From Pascua guehoae (Eukaryota; Basidiomycota; Tremellomycetes; Trichosporonales; Trichosporonaceae), in assembly GCA_001600415.1 (NCBI GenBank), contig BCJX01000001.1, forward strand, positions 3,668,410-3,732,409: a stretch of DNA of 64,000 bases, read 5' to 3'. The translations under genes were made by a program, and so were the position numbers. This document shows positions 46,901-60,057 of the stretch, piece by piece (the stretch's first letter is position 1; each line of letters begins with the position of its first letter). The notes below the pieces were generated by a model. That model was not told the DNA's origin, did no database searches, and was given only the letters and a program-made list of their open reading frames with translations.

Positions 46901-49900
46901 GCTTTGGTGTTACCTCCAACTACCTCGCCGACTCGGACGAGCTCCAGATCAAGATGGCGCAGGGTGCCAAGCCCGGTGAGGGTGGTGAACTTCCGGGTCA
47001 CAAGGTCTCCAACTCGATTGGCAAGACCCGTCACTCCACCCCCGGTGTCACCCTTGTGTCGCCCCCGCCCCACCACGACATTTACTCGATTGAGGATCTC
47101 AAGCAGCTCATCTACGACCTTAAGTCGTCCAACCCCCGTGCGCGCGTCTCTGTCAAGCTCGTGTCCGAGGTTGGTGTCGGTATTGTCGCCTCGGGTGTCG
47201 CCAAGGCCAAGGCCGACCACATTACTATTTCGGGACACGACGGCGGTACTGGTGCCGCCAAGTGGACGTCGATCAAGTACGCCGGTCTCCCTTGGGAGCT
47301 TGGTCTTGCCGAGACTCACCAGACGCTCGTGCTCAACGACCTTCGTGGTCGTGTGACGGTCCAGACCGACGGCCAGATCCGTACCGGCCGCGACATTGCC
47401 ATTGCCACTCTGCTCGGTGCCGAAGAGTGGGGCTTTGCGACCACACCCCTCATTGCCATGGGCTGCATCATGATGAAGGCGTGCCACAAGAACACTTGCC
47501 CTGTCGGTATCGCGACCCAGGACCCGCACCTCCGTGCCAAGTTTGCCGGCCAGCCCGAGCAGGTCATCAACTTTTTCTACTACATCATCGAGGAGCTCCG
47601 TGGCATCATGGCCCAGCTCGGTATCCGTACCATCAACGAGATGGTTGGCCGCTCCGACCTCCTCAAGGTCGACGATTCGCTCCGCACGCCCAAGACTGCG
47701 CACCTCGACCTGTCGCCCATTCTCAAGCCCGCCAAGCGCGAGGGTGCAGCCACCTACCGCGTCCGCCCCCAGGACCACAAGCTCTATGTACGCCTCGACA
47801 ACAAGTTTATCGACGAGGCCGAGCCGGCTCTCACCAAGGGTCTTCCCGTCGAGATTGACTGCAACGTTGTCAACACGGACCGTGCTCTCGGCTCCACCCT
47901 GTCGTACAAGGTGTCCAAGCAGTACGGAGAGGCCGGTCTCCCGCGCGACACGATCCGCATCAACATGACTGGCTCTGCTGGCCAGTCGCTCGGTGCCTTC
48001 CTCGCACCCGGTGTTACCATCGAGCTCGAGGGCGATGCCAACGACTATGTCGGCAAGGGTCTGTCCGGTGGCCGCCTCATTGTCTACCCTCCCAAGAAGT
48101 CGACCTTCAAGGCCGAGGAGAACATTATCATTGGCAACGTGTGCTTCTTTGGTGCCACGTCGGGCCAGGCGTTTATCCGCGGTATCGCTGCCGAGCGTTT
48201 CGCCGTCAGGAACTCGGGCGCCACCCTCGTCGTCGAGGGTACCGGTGACCACGGCTGCGAGTACATGACTGGCGGCCGTGTTGTCGTCCTCGGTCTCACC
48301 GGCCGCAACTTTGCCGCCGGCATGTCGGGTGGTATCGCGTACGTGCTCGACAATGCGCACTCGTTTGGACCAAAGTGCAACATGGGCACGGTCGAGCTTG
48401 GCAAGGTCGAGAACCCGCACGAGATTGCCGAGCTCCGCTCGCTTATCGAGGAGCACCGCCACTACACTGGCTCGGAGATTGCCGACCGCGTCCTGCGCAA
48501 CTTCCACCGCATGCTGCCAATGTTTGTGCGTGTCATGCCGCTCGACTACAAGCGCGTGCTCCAGGAGAAGGCAGAGCAGGAGGCCGCGGCCAAGAAGAAC
48601 CAGAGCCACATCGACCTCATTCCGTCGCAGACTGCGTCGCAGATTGACCTTGTCGCCACTGGCTTTGACCCTGTTCTTCCCCACACTCCCGGTCTCGTCA
48701 TCTCGACGCCGCGTCCTGGGTTCACCGCGCCGCCGTCGCCCACGCCCCCCCATACCATTCTCGACATGGAGGACTCGATGCTCGACGAGGAGGCGACCAA
48801 GGCCCGCGCCATCAAGTTTGACAAGACGCGCGGCTTTATGAAGTACAAGCGTCTCAACGAGCACTACCGACCGGCCCGCAAGCGTGTCAAGGACTGGAAG
48901 GAGATTAGCGCGCGTCTTGTCGGCTCTGAAATCAAGCAGCAGACGGCGCGCTGCATGGACTGCGGTATCCCCTTCTGCCAGTCTGACACTGGCTGCCCGA
49001 TTGCCAACGTCATCCCCAAGTGGAACCAGCTCGTGTTTGAGGACAAGTGGAAGGAGGCCTTCTACCGCCTCCGCCTCACCAACAACTTTGCAGAGTTTAC
49101 TGGCCGTGTGTGCCCTGCGCCATGCGAGTCGGCGTGTGTCCTCGGCATCAACGAACAGCCCGTCGGCATCAAGACGATCGAGGCGGCCATTGCCGACAAG
49201 GCGTGGGAGGCCGGATGGGTCTTGCCCGAGCCGCCGACGTCGCGCACTGGCAAAAAGGTTGCCGTCATTGGTTCGGGCCCGGCTGGTCTTGCTGCCGCCG
49301 ACCAGCTCAACAAGGCCGGCCACACGGTGACCGTCTACGACCGCAACGACCGCATCGGCGGTCTGCTCATGTACGGTATCCCCAACATGAAGCTCGACAA
49401 GACTGTCGTCCAGCGCCGCGTCGATCTCATGGCCGCCGAGGGTGTCAAGTTTGTCACCAACGCCCACGTCGGTGTCGACGTGGATGCGCTCGAGATCAAG
49501 GCCAACAATGACGCCGTCATTGTCGCCACGGGCGCCACGTGGCCGCGCGACCTCAAGGCCCCAGGACGCGACGCCAAGAAGGGCATCTACTTTGCCATGG
49601 ACTATCTCCAGGCCAACACAAAGTCGCTCCTCGACTCGAACCTCCAGGACGGCCACTACCTCAACGCCAAGGGTCTTGACGGTAAGTAGGCGTGTGAGAG
49701 CGTCCGAGGTCCATGCTAACAACCACAGTGGTTGTCATTGGCGGCGGTGACACGGGTAACGACTGCATTGGCACGGCCATGCGCCACGGCGCAAAGTCTG
49801 TCACCAACTTTGAGCTCCTGCCCGAGCCGCCCGCGACGCGTGCAAAGAACAACCCATGGCCGACGTTTATGCGCGTGAAGAAGGTCGACTATGGCCACGC

Positions 49901-50559
49901 AGAGGTGCTGGCCATGACGCAAAAGGACCCGCGCGAGTACTGCATCTCGACCAAGCGCTTTGTCCTCGACGACGAGGGCAACCTCAAGGGCATTGACACG
50001 GTCCGCGTCGAGTGGACCGAGATTGCCGGCCAGTGGAAGATGGAGGAGGTCAAGGGCTCTGAAGAATTCTTCCCGTGCCAGGTGGCCCTGCTCGCCCTCG
50101 GCTTCCTCGGCCCGCAAAAGGAGCTCATCAGCGCGCTGTCGCTCCAGACCGACCCCCGGTCCAACATCAAGACGCCCGCAAACGTGAGCACTGCCCACAA
50201 GATCCCCCCAAACACCCAGCTAACTCGTTTCACAGAAGTACGAGACGTCCCAGCCGGGCATCTTCACGGCAGGCGACTGCCGCCGCGGCCAATCGCTCGT
50301 CGTCTGGGGTATCCGCGAGGGCCGCCAGGCCGCCGAGGCCGTCGACGTCTACCTTGAGGGCAACTCGCTCCTCCCGATGCAGGGCGGCATCCCCGTCCGC
50401 AGCTGGGACGCGCCCCCGATCAAAAAGGACCACCCCGTGTCCGTCACCGTCGCCAGCGCGCCCTCGACGTCGGGCAGCGACGCCAGCGACGCGTCAGAGG
50501 CAGAGGCCAGCGACGGCGAAGACTCGCTCACCTCCCCGCCCGTCACGGTCACGGCGTAA
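43876..50559 (+). CDS. GLT1: Glutamate synthase (GOGAT), fused large and small subunits
   Basis: Converts glutamine plus 2-oxoglutarate to two glutamates with NAD(P)H. Exons 43876-43978, 44062-44467, 44538-49681, 49729-50183 and 50236-50559 give 2143 aa, as in yeast Glt1. The class II amidotransferase domain starts MCGVGF, its Cys being the N-terminal nucleophile; [16 protein letters not shown] follows. The FMN/synthase part contains GGEDAERS and the 3Fe-4S cysteines C-x5-C-x4-C in [15 protein letters not shown] (about residues 1146-1157). The GXGXG beta-helix follows. The small-subunit part from about residue 1585 has [18 protein letters not shown] and nucleotide-binding motifs GSGPAG and GGGDTGN. 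An acidic Ser-rich tail ends it. Unusually, only Met precedes the catalytic Cys, where fungal enzymes normally have a propeptide of tens of residues. Confidence 0.97.
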
Positions 50560-51368
50560 AAACATGCTGCCCCGCTAAAAAAATGGGCCGCAGGATAGGA
50601 TAAATATACCCCGACTGACGCGAGCCGGCGGACGAGTAGCGTAGAGTTCAGATGAGTCTAGTTGTACGGTACGGAAATGCATTGGTTTGTTACCCCCGCC
50701 ACGGCACGGTGACGGCTGTGGGGTCATTTCACCTCCTTGTTGAGCGCCAAAGGTCAATGGTATGCAGGCGGGGAATACCTCACGCACGACCTCGATGTGG
50801 GTGGAGCACTAGTGTGGTGTTTCAGGCCAAGACGTGGCTTGCGGCACGCGATGTGCGGCTTGTGGCTTGGGGCGTGAGTTGAGCGTGTCGCGGGGCCCAG
50901 TATCAGTCCGCGCGCAGTCTAGACTGCGGCTAGACTTCGCTCAGCTACACCAAATGGCTTCCCTGTCTCCATCGACAGTCGGTCAGCAGCACACCAGATG
51001 GCTTGCCAGTCTACAATTTTTAGTGAGAGTCTCACACTGATGCTCTCTTCCCGCAGTCACACAGTCGACCACACCACACGCTCGTGCGAGGACTATGCAT
51101 GCATACACGTACAAATTCGGGGACATGGGGAGATGCATGGGATGGGGGTGATGGGCGGCAGTATGGACAGGGGGGTCGCCCGTGGTGAGAGTGGGTCGTG
51201 CACGCCGTCAAGACAGAACGTGGCTAAACTCTAACCTGGCACACGATCGTGGGGTTGCACGTGGAGATGGGGTGCGAAATGGCCGCCGTTGTGGATGCAG
51301 TGTTTTGGAGCCCGGACCCCAACAGACCCTACGGCGCACGCCCGCGGCACGACGCACGGTCGCCGCAC
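50560..51368. other. Intergenic between GLT1 and the Sds3-like gene (convergent)
   Basis: 0.8 kb between two gene ends. I see no gene or clear repeat. Confidence 0.6.
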
Positions 51369-54235
51369 TCATGGCCGCGACGCCGCGTACGCGGCCGGCG
51401 CGTTGCTGCTCTGCGGGTACGCGCCGTGGTCGTTGGGCGGCGGGTGTGGGGGGTACCTGGGCTCGTGGGCGGGGCCCATACCGGGCGCCCCAGGGGGATA
51501 GTACTTTGACGACGGCGGCATCTGCCATCTCGGCCCCCCCAGAAAGTCTTGCCAGTTGGCAGACGGCAGAGGTGGTGGGCCGCGCGAGGCCGACGACGAC
51601 ATGGATGGCGGAGGGTGGTTGCGCGAGGGTAAGGGCGGGGGCGCGTTGCGCGACACCATTGGAGGTGTCGGCGTTGGCTCGCGCAAGGGTGGGTACTCTG
51701 GGTAGTAGGCAGAGTGATGTGGCGGGGTGGTCCGGTAGCGGGGGTCCTCGTACTGGAAATCGCGCGACTTGGTCTTGCTCTTGCCGTTTGGCGGGAGGGG
51801 CTCGCGGACATCGCCGCGGGGGTCTCGGGGGTCACGAGGGTCACGAGGTTCACGGAGGTCACGAAGATCGCGAGGGTCGCGGGGATCGCGGGGATCGCGG
51901 AGGTCACGAGGGTCGCGGCTGTCTCGAGGGTCGAGCATGTCCATCCGTGGCAGAGGGGGCATGCGGTGGTCAAACGCGTGCGGGTCACGAGGATCGCCGC
52001 GGGGGTCGCCGCGGGGGTCGACGCGGGGGTCGACGCGGGGGTCGACGCGAGGGTCGACGCGAGGGTCGCCGCGGGGGTCGACGCGAGGGTCGGCTCGTGG
52101 GTCCCCCCCCCGGGGGTCGACCCGAGGGTCGGCTCGTGGGTCCCCCCGGGGGTCGGCACGCGGGTCCCGCGGGTCCACACGAGGATCGTGGCGTCCCACA
52201 TCACGGAGCCACTGTGGCTCAGGTCCAGGAGGTCCAGGAGGACCTGGAGGACCTGGCGGGCCGGAGGGACCTGGACGACCAAAGTCGTGGCGCAAAACAG
52301 GCGGAGGGGCGTCAAAGTGAGGGTCGCGTTGGCGTGGTGGTGGTGGCGGGAACGCATCATATTCGCGGCGCGGTGGGGGCGGTCCTTGGTGAGGGGGAGG
52401 GGGAGGGGTCATAGAAGGCATGGGTGGCGGGCCGCGCGAGGCATCGCTAGGCGGCCACGATGGCGGGGCCATGAGCGATCCCTTGAGGGGAGGTGCTTGT
52501 TGATGCATGGCTGGTGACGGTGCACGGACTGGAGGCGGGACGGCAGCAGCAGCGGCAGCAGCGGCAGCGGCGGCTGCGGCTGCTGCAGCGGTTTGCTTTT
52601 TTGGCTGACGTGATGAAGCTGCCCGACCTTCGCCAGCCTTTGCCCTCGAGCGCGAGGGCTTTACAGGCGGAGGAGGAGGCAGTGGCTCGGGCTCTTCTGG
52701 AATCGGCTCGGGCTCTGGTACGATTTCCTCCTCTGGCTCGACGTCTACCTCGGACTCGGACTCTTCGACAAGTTCCGGCTCGGGCGACGACGATACCTGA
52801 CGTTCTCGCAGACCCATGCTGACAAGGTCGTGGTCTACGTCGCGGAGGTTTGCACCGAGCACGCCCAACGTAACGTTGCGGCGCTTACGGACGTTGTCGC
52901 CGGCATGTGTTGGAAGTGTCCGCTCCGTGCCCTTGGAGAATAGACGACCCGTGCCCATGCGCCATCCGCCGTCACCACGGCCCTCACCAAGAGTCGGCAT
53001 GTTGGTAAACTTGCGCTTGTTGGAAGGCTTGCCCATGTCGAGGTACGTCTTTTCAGCCTCGAGGCGTTGTGCCTTGCCCAATGCCTCAAACATCATCCGT
53101 GTCGACAACGACTCGCAGTCGGCCTGGCGGTCAGTCGGCATGCCACAAAAACACACTGTCGACTCACTAAAAACTGAAAGTAGACTTGCTCCCGCTGCTG
53201 CTTGTACAATCGCAACATTTCTTCCTGTTGGGCGGCATGCCTGGCGTCGTTGAATGCATGCTTTCGGTTGCGGCGGCGCTCGAGCTCCTTGCACAGGCGG
53301 ATCAGATCAACGTGCGTGCCGTCGAGCACCTGCTGCTCCTGCTCGTCGAGCGCGGTAATGGCGGCGTCGATGAGCGCGTGGCGCGCCTTTTGGGCGGCGA
53401 CTGCCTCGGCATCATCCGGGTCGACCTCGCCACGGCGGAGATACTTGCGCCGCTTGCGTGGTGCACGTTTTGGCTTTGCAGCCTCTTCGGCGGCGGCGGC
53501 AGCAGCAAGCGCCGCATCACCTGCGGTTGGGTCAACCGCCTCATTGGTGGCGGTGGCGCTCTTCTCCTGAGCCACCGCCACCTTTGTGGTGGTTGTGTCG
53601 TTTTTTGGTCCCGAAATGTCGGCCGCGGTGGAGGCGGGAGGATCGGCAGCGGCGGCATGACCCAATTCGGCCTTGTGCCCGTTGACTGTCGGTGCTACGG
53701 GGTCCGGCGTTGCTGCGTGCAGTTCAGTCTTGGTGGCAGCCACGTCGTCTTCAGCTTTGCGCTTGCGACCGATCACAAGTGTTATCCGTTGCGACTTTGC
53801 GGGATCTTCGGTGATCGCCGCATCGTGGTTGTCACCTGTCTCTTCTGTGTCCGAAGGGTCGAGCTCGGGCTCGCCCTCTTCCTCCACCACAGGCACGTTA
53901 AGATTGGCGTTGGACTCGGCGACAAACTGAGCGTCCAAAGCATCGGTATCGTCGGCGGCGCCATGGCTGCTGCGGCTGCCACGGCGACTTGGGCGACTCG
54001 AAGTGACCGACATTTTGTCAGGCGACCTGCTCGAGTGGCTTCTGCGAGAACGGGTAGAAACGGTTGCCGAAGGGACCGGGCGTGTGGGTGAGACACTGCC
54101 GTTTTGAAGAGCGGCAGAGCGACCGCGAGTATATCGTGTCTTGCCGAGGGCGGCGGCAGAGTTGGGAGATTCGCCAGTGGTGGGGAGAGTGGATTGCGCG
54201 GGTGGATGGGGAGAGTACACGGCTGATGTGGACAT
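51369..54235 (-). CDS. Sds3/Dep1-like chromatin regulator with DPR-repeat C-terminus
   Basis: Two exons, 54235-53168 and 53123-51369, give 940 aa. Residues 1-240 are Ser/Pro/Ala-rich and acidic. A basic stretch (RAPRKRRKYLRRGE) precedes a charged helical region at about residues 285-390 containing QQVLDGTHVDLIRLCKELERRR, which resembles the Sds3/Dep1 domain of Rpd3-type histone deacetylase complexes (conserved GTH then a long coiled coil). A conserved-looking block around LGVLGANLRDVDHDLVSMGLRERQ follows. Then come poly-Pro, a run of 16-17 Ala and, at residues about 666-796, dozens of DPR-containing units (DPRVDPRGDPR, DPRDLRDPR). The C-terminus is Pro/Tyr-rich. Nuclear action in transcription is inferred from the domain resemblance, which I rate as moderate. 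Confidence 0.65.
51805..52195 (-). repeat. Coding DPR-triplet repeat array
   Basis: Within the Sds3-like gene, 9- to 15-nt units on the minus strand encode D-P-R with V, A, G or L spacers. A first block (52195 to about 51985) uses DPRVDPRGDPR units, and a second (about 51930-51805) uses DPRDLRDPR units, separated by a Pro/Met-rich linker. Confidence 0.9.
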
Positions 54236-55038
54236 TGCCGGGGTGGACCAAAGTGTGTGGGGAGGGTTTGTGTGTGGGGGTGGGGTGTGTGGTGGGTTGT
54301 GTTGGGAGGATGAAAAGCTAAAGTTTCAGCATGCTATCGATGGTGGAATGGTGCAGGATGTGATGGGCATGGTCGAATGGATGGGGGTCGGGATGGGAGT
54401 TGGATGCGTGTGTGTGGATGAGAGATGATGATGATGATGCAGGCAGAGAGTGGAGGAGGAGCAGAGCGTCTGTCTGTCTAGTGTGTGTCGGTCGGTCTGT
54501 TGCAAAAGGCAGTCTGTCCCAAGCCTGTTGCCCCGTTTGTCTCAGGGCCACTCAACCACATCCGAGTGCGTGTCGGGTCCAACAGAATCCACCAAAAGCC
54601 AAAACCAAAGCTGGTGCGTGTCTGCGAGCCAGCCAGCCAGCCAGCAGCCAGCCAGCCCGCCGCTCCAGGTGGCCGCCAAGCGGGCGTGGAGACGACGGCT
54701 GGGCTAGAGGCAGTCGTAGTTTTCGTGGCCCGTGCCCCAAATGCCCCGTGCCCCGTGCCGGGGTGTCTGGGTGTGGGTATGAGGGAGTATGGGTGTGTGT
54801 AGGTGCGTGCCAAGGTACCACCCGTATTTGGCGGTACCGGACATGGATGGCTCATTTTCCCTGCCCTTGCGTCAAGTCTGTCGAGCGCTTGGCCTGGATG
54901 GCCCGCCGCCGTTCCGCCCATGGTGGAGGTTTGGGTCGCGCCAAAAAGCCCCTGCCGCCTGCCGCGCAATGCCATCCACATCCCACTTTTTGTTGATGGG
55001 CTTTGGACCCTGAATCTCTCCTCTCACAAAAGGAAGAG

Positions 55039-55063
55039 AAAAAAAAAAAAAAAAAAAAAAAAA
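55039..55063 (+). repeat. A25 homopolymer tract
   Basis: Twenty-five consecutive A residues in gene-free sequence, immediately preceded by ggaagag. Could be the tail of an old retroposed transcript, but no transcript-like sequence is recognisable before it. Confidence 0.9.
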
Positions 55064-58000
55064 TGGCGGTTGGGTGGTTACGTAACAGATACGTCTCCTT
55101 GGCACGTGTGGAGACCCCGCGTGATGAGAGATGGTGGTGACGAGACGGAAGTATTTAAGGCATGACGATTCAGGGACATTGGGGCGAGCAAGAGACATCA
55201 AACGGCGGATTCAGGGCACACGACACACCCAACACATGTTCTGTCCCCTGCGCCGCCATGCCATCCCCCCCTCGGCTCGTCCACAGCCAGCCGCATCCAA
55301 ACTAGACACCCATAACAGGTCCCAGGCCGGAATCCTCTCGGTACCACCCACGCCCAAACATGCCTAGGCATGTACGCCTCGCAGGAGACACCCACACCAA
55401 AACCCGTTTGGCGTCAAGTGTCGCCCACCACCACGCCATGCCCGTCACAGCCGCCCGGCCCGCAGACATGAGGCGCGCTGTCATGGCCTAGAGCGCGCGC
55501 CAGGCCACACACCCGCCAACCACGCAACCACCAAATGACAAAAGCCACCCGACAAACGGTAAACTCTGTAGACTCTGGTGGTGGCTCTCCCACTGGCCCG
55601 CCCCGTCCTGTTACCACTTCCCTGTGACCGACTCGCCCTTTATGGCCCTGGTTCCCGTACCGTGATAGACACACCTCCACACCCCCCAGAGGCAATGAAT
55701 GACCCCCTCGATGCCAGCCAGCTGGCCAACCAGGTGTGTCCCCGCACGCTGGCGGTCACTACCACGGCCGCATTTCTCCACCTGCCTGCCTGCGCTTCCA
55801 TCACACCGCCAGCGTCCAGTAGTGGATGCGTGCGTGACACACGTCCAATCCACCAGCCATGCCGATGCACCCAGAGTGTTCACACAGCACACTGCTTGCA
55901 CCCCACACGGGGTGTACAGGCACATGGTTACACGGGGTAGTAGAAGAAGAGACCATGCGTTCGGGTGAAACACACAGTGATGACCGGTGGAGGCCGATCC
56001 GTGCAGAAGCAGGGGCGGAGAGCAAGATGTGGGAGCATTGGTGCTTCAGGTCCCGAACGGCTAGGGTGGACGTGGGGAGGTTGGGTACTACAGCAGGCCT
56101 TTTGGCCACGCTTTCGTGTGGTTGTGGGGAGGGGGGAGTGGGATGCAACCACCGGTGCATGCGTGCGACTGCATGCATGGGTTGATGGAAGGAACAGGGA
56201 AGGGGCAGTGGAGGGTGGGCTCAAAGGGGGAGGGGCTGAAGAAATGAACAGATCGAGCCAGGCGGGGCAGCAGTGGAGGAGAAAAAGGCGGCGGTGGACG
56301 TGCACCTCGCCGCCATGGCTGGGCGCTGTGCCGGCTGGGCAAACAGGTTTGGATGGATGATCGCGCGAGCGGATTCGCACGTCGGGACGTCGGCTCAAGG
56401 GCTGCTGCTGATGCTGATACGCAGCAACCGATGTACCGACGTCCTCTGCAAGGTGGGGGAGTGTGGTAGGAGTGTAGACGGGGCGGGGGACGCAAGTGAT
56501 GCAACCAGGCTTGTGACAGGGCAAGGGAAGACGAGTGGAGGCAAGGCCGGAACACTACCACCGAGACAGTACCAAAGCGAGAGAAGGAAACAGACAAGAC
56601 AGACCAGACTGCGAACGACGAGACCAGAGACGGCGGGTACGCTACAAGGATGCAGGATGGAGGGAGAGATGACTTACGGTGCTGGGGGTGGACTGGTGGA
56701 TTCCCCCCGCGTCCCTGTACGGTGGGTGGTTGTCAAACTTGATGTGGGCTGCGCGGGCGGTTTTGGGTCAAGTGTTGGACGGGTTTGGTGGGGGTGTCAA
56801 GGAAGAGGGGGTTTTGGATGGGCGTGGGCTGGGCGGCGGGAGGGTTGCGTTGCAGCCAGAGGTCTTGATGTAGTTTGATAGAGTGGTGGCAAGCGGTGGA
56901 TGGGTGTGGAGACGAGGGTGGAGGAACGCGTAGTGGTCGTTGACCGAGTGTTGGGCACGGGGTGGTGGGCGGGGTTTGTGAGAGATGATGGTTGATGTAA
57001 CAAGAGAGGAACCGGGTTACAGGAAGGGAAGGCAAGGGGGGAGGGGAGGGGAGAGCGATGTGTGTGTGTGGGGTGGATGATGATGGAATGAAACCAAGGA
57101 ACAAGAGATTGCAGCTTAGTGCCCAGGATGCCAATGCTAGACAAGAGTATTGCAAGTACCGACATAACCCAAAAGAAACGCTGGTACTACTACAGTGTGC
57201 TGCTACTGCATGCACTGCACTGCACCCAGGAAGCGGGGGGGGGGGGCACGACTGCTCTTGTCTCCTCTGTACCCTTGCGTCGTCGCCAGACCGCGCCAGA
57301 GTTTCCCCCTCCCCTGTTCTCTCCAGTCTCTTTTGGCCCCTCTGCCCTTGTGCCCTCTTTCCCCTTTTTTTCTACCCTGTTTGCCCCTTTTTCCTAGGCT
57401 CGTGTCCGATTGTCAGACACCAGACAGACAAACCAACTTTGCCATGCCGCCATGCCAATGGGCCGCCCCTTGCCCCTCCTTTGCTCCTACCTGTCTGCCC
57501 CGCGCGCCGCCGTGCCCGGATCGGCGCATCACCACTCGTGCCGTACACAAACTATTCTATCCATCCACCCCCACCCTCGTACACGGACGTGGCCACTTTT
57601 CCGACAAGCATGTTCCAATGATTCCAACATCACCACCCATGCATGACGCGCGCCGTGTCGTTTCATGCCCCCATCACGCCGTTCTCGCCTCGTCCGACAC
57701 TGCACAACATGGTCATATGGCGACCGTGTCGTTGTGTTCTGCACACCCGTGTCGTGTCACTCACACCGAGCCGCACCGGCCGCACGCACCTCAGTTACGC
57801 CGCGGTGCGACTGACCGGGCCGACCCACAAAGATCAGCACCGTTGTTCGGCTTTCTGTGCGGGGCCGCGTTCTCTACATGCCTCGCCATCGAGCCATTAC
57901 ACTTCCGGAACACCAACTCGGATGCATCTCTTGTCTTGATCTCAACCACCAGCTGGCAGAAATGTCCTCCTTCCCCACTATTATCACCATTGCTTACACG

Positions 58001-60000
58001 CTACAAGCTGACAGGGGAGAGGAGGTGGGGGTGGGGGTGGGGGATGCCCAGTGGCCAGTGGCCAGGTGGGTGGCTGCATTCATCATGGACGACGTGCGCC
58101 CGGCCGCGGAGGCGCAAGCGCACGACGCCCCCCGGCCCTGCCCTACCCTGTGTGTCCCTGGATTCAGGGACCGAAGGAGTGACCCACCATCCGGGCCCAC
58201 GGCAGCACACCTCGTCGCCACCCATCCAAAATAATACCCCTTGTCCCCACCCACCCATTCTTTGTGACTGGGCCCTGTTCGGCCTCGATGAAAGTTTCTA
58301 TCTAGAGCACAGTCATGCAGCTCGACGCGACGGCGTGCTGCCTGGGTTGCTGGCAGTTGGAGAAACTATTGATTCATCAGAGTTGTGCCCAGCGTTGTGT
58401 CCCACCACTGTGCATGGGTGAGACACGAGCGTTTTTTGCTATCGTTATCCGCGGGCGGCAAACTCCGCAGCGCGTGATCCGAATGCGCTAGTGCGGGTAG
58501 CGCAGATCAGTGCCGAACAAGCCTCTCCAGTACCCAGATGATCCAAACGCAACACAACCCAACGGCAGCACTCCCTCCTCCACGCGTTCGGGTGTCCGAG
58601 CTCGGACCTGTGTGTGTGCCGTGTGTGCTGTGCACGACTGCGCAGCGCACAACAGCCAGCTGTGCAGGCATCGGTGCATGTGTGGGGCTGACGACTCGAG
58701 TTGTCACAAACAATCATCGGAGGCTTCGGGGCCACATCAAGGTACAAGGTATGCGACGGCCCATGCATCATGCGTCATGCGGCATGCGTGTGGGTGGCCG
58801 TACGGCAGGTGACGATTAAGAAGCAACCTGGGGTGGGGAGTACGTTGCATGCAATGCTACGCCCATGCCGTGCCACATGTCGCCACTCGCTGGCATTCAA
58901 GATTGAAGATAAAGCCGAGACCAAGGAGCAAACAGGCCACACCTTGGCGTCACCGTGCGACATGGACTGGGATCATGACGGATCGATGGATCCAAAAACA
59001 CTCGGACGGTTGGCCTTTTCTTCCTTTTTGCGTGCCGCACGAGATCGGGCCAAAGATTTCTCGGCACCGCGCTTTGGCGACAACATACGGCCGTATCCTG
59101 GCGACCCCTGGCCCCCTTGGGCCTTCATGCATGTGGCGGATGAACTGTGTGGCTCACCCTCCCCCCCTTCCCTCCCTGCCTGCCGGCCCTGGGCCCTGGA
59201 GGTTCAATTGTCTCTTTTGTTGCTTTTGTGCCGCCATGCGGTTGCCGCCCTGCCGCCATTATGCCAGAGAACAGGTCGTGTCCTGTGTGTCCCTGGTTGT
59301 TTTGCCCTGATCTGCCATTAAACGTCCGGTGGAGGCTGTCCACGCTTGACTCTTTCGCTTGTCTCGTGCCAAAACAAGGCACCACGAGACACGGGGATAT
59401 TAGGTAATACACATGGGTTTGACAAACTCTATCACTGCGTCATGGGTCGCGTCATGACGCGCATCACGGGCGGGTTTGGCGGTTCACAATGAGTGCCATG
59501 TTGGGTGTCCACCATGCCCAATGGCCACCACCTGCTCAACCAGTCGTGCCGGCTGGCCACCGTTGTGCACTGCAACATTGCTGCGGGTGTGCAGAGTGAT
59601 CTCTACCAAGAAAGAGACGAGGCACACCTATGCAGCTAGTGCTGTATGCACAGTCCCCACACCAGGACACGCACGGCAAAGGTTCCCGTGCGGAGCCAGC
59701 GGGCCAAACTGGCCTTGGCACTCACCCAGCACCAAGGCAACATCGGCATATCCCACAGATGAACGCCAACCCCACTGACATTAAGGACAGTACCTCGAGG
59801 CAGTGTATCCCAGTGAGAGGAAAGGAAACATACCTTGACAGGGTGCACAAAGGCTTTGCAAGTAGTCCTTCTGTCATGCCTGCATGCTTGGCAGTCGAGG
59901 CCGGCCTCTACCGGGTGGCTGACGTTGTCCACCTCTACTCGAGACACAACCATTCTCGCGCCTTGGGGTTTGTCAGGCATGTCGATATGGCAGCGGATTT

Positions 60001-60057
60001 GATTACCACACCAGTGCACATCCAGGCGATTCGATTACCACACCAGTACACATCCAA
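60001..60057 (+). repeat. Direct repeat, two copies 32 nt apart
   Basis: The block gattaccacaccagtgcac (with atcca after it) recurs from 60033 with a single g-to-a change. Confidence 0.8.

Noticed and set aside
45994..49722. A 1,242-codon open frame on the minus strand opposite GLT1
   Set aside because: It is the mirror of a strongly biased GLT1 reading frame (C/G at third positions suppresses antisense stops). Its translation is Val/Leu/Arg/Asp-rich with no family resemblance.
51714..52517. Plus-strand frame encoding GSRGSRGSR-type repeats opposite the Sds3-like gene
   Set aside because: It is the complement of the DPR repeat array; the minus-strand frame has splice support and a folded-looking region, the plus-strand one does not.
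57195..58421. A 408-codon plus-strand frame
   Set aside because: Low-complexity His/Pro/Ser/Cys sequence, frames on the other strand are equally open, and no domain is recognisable.
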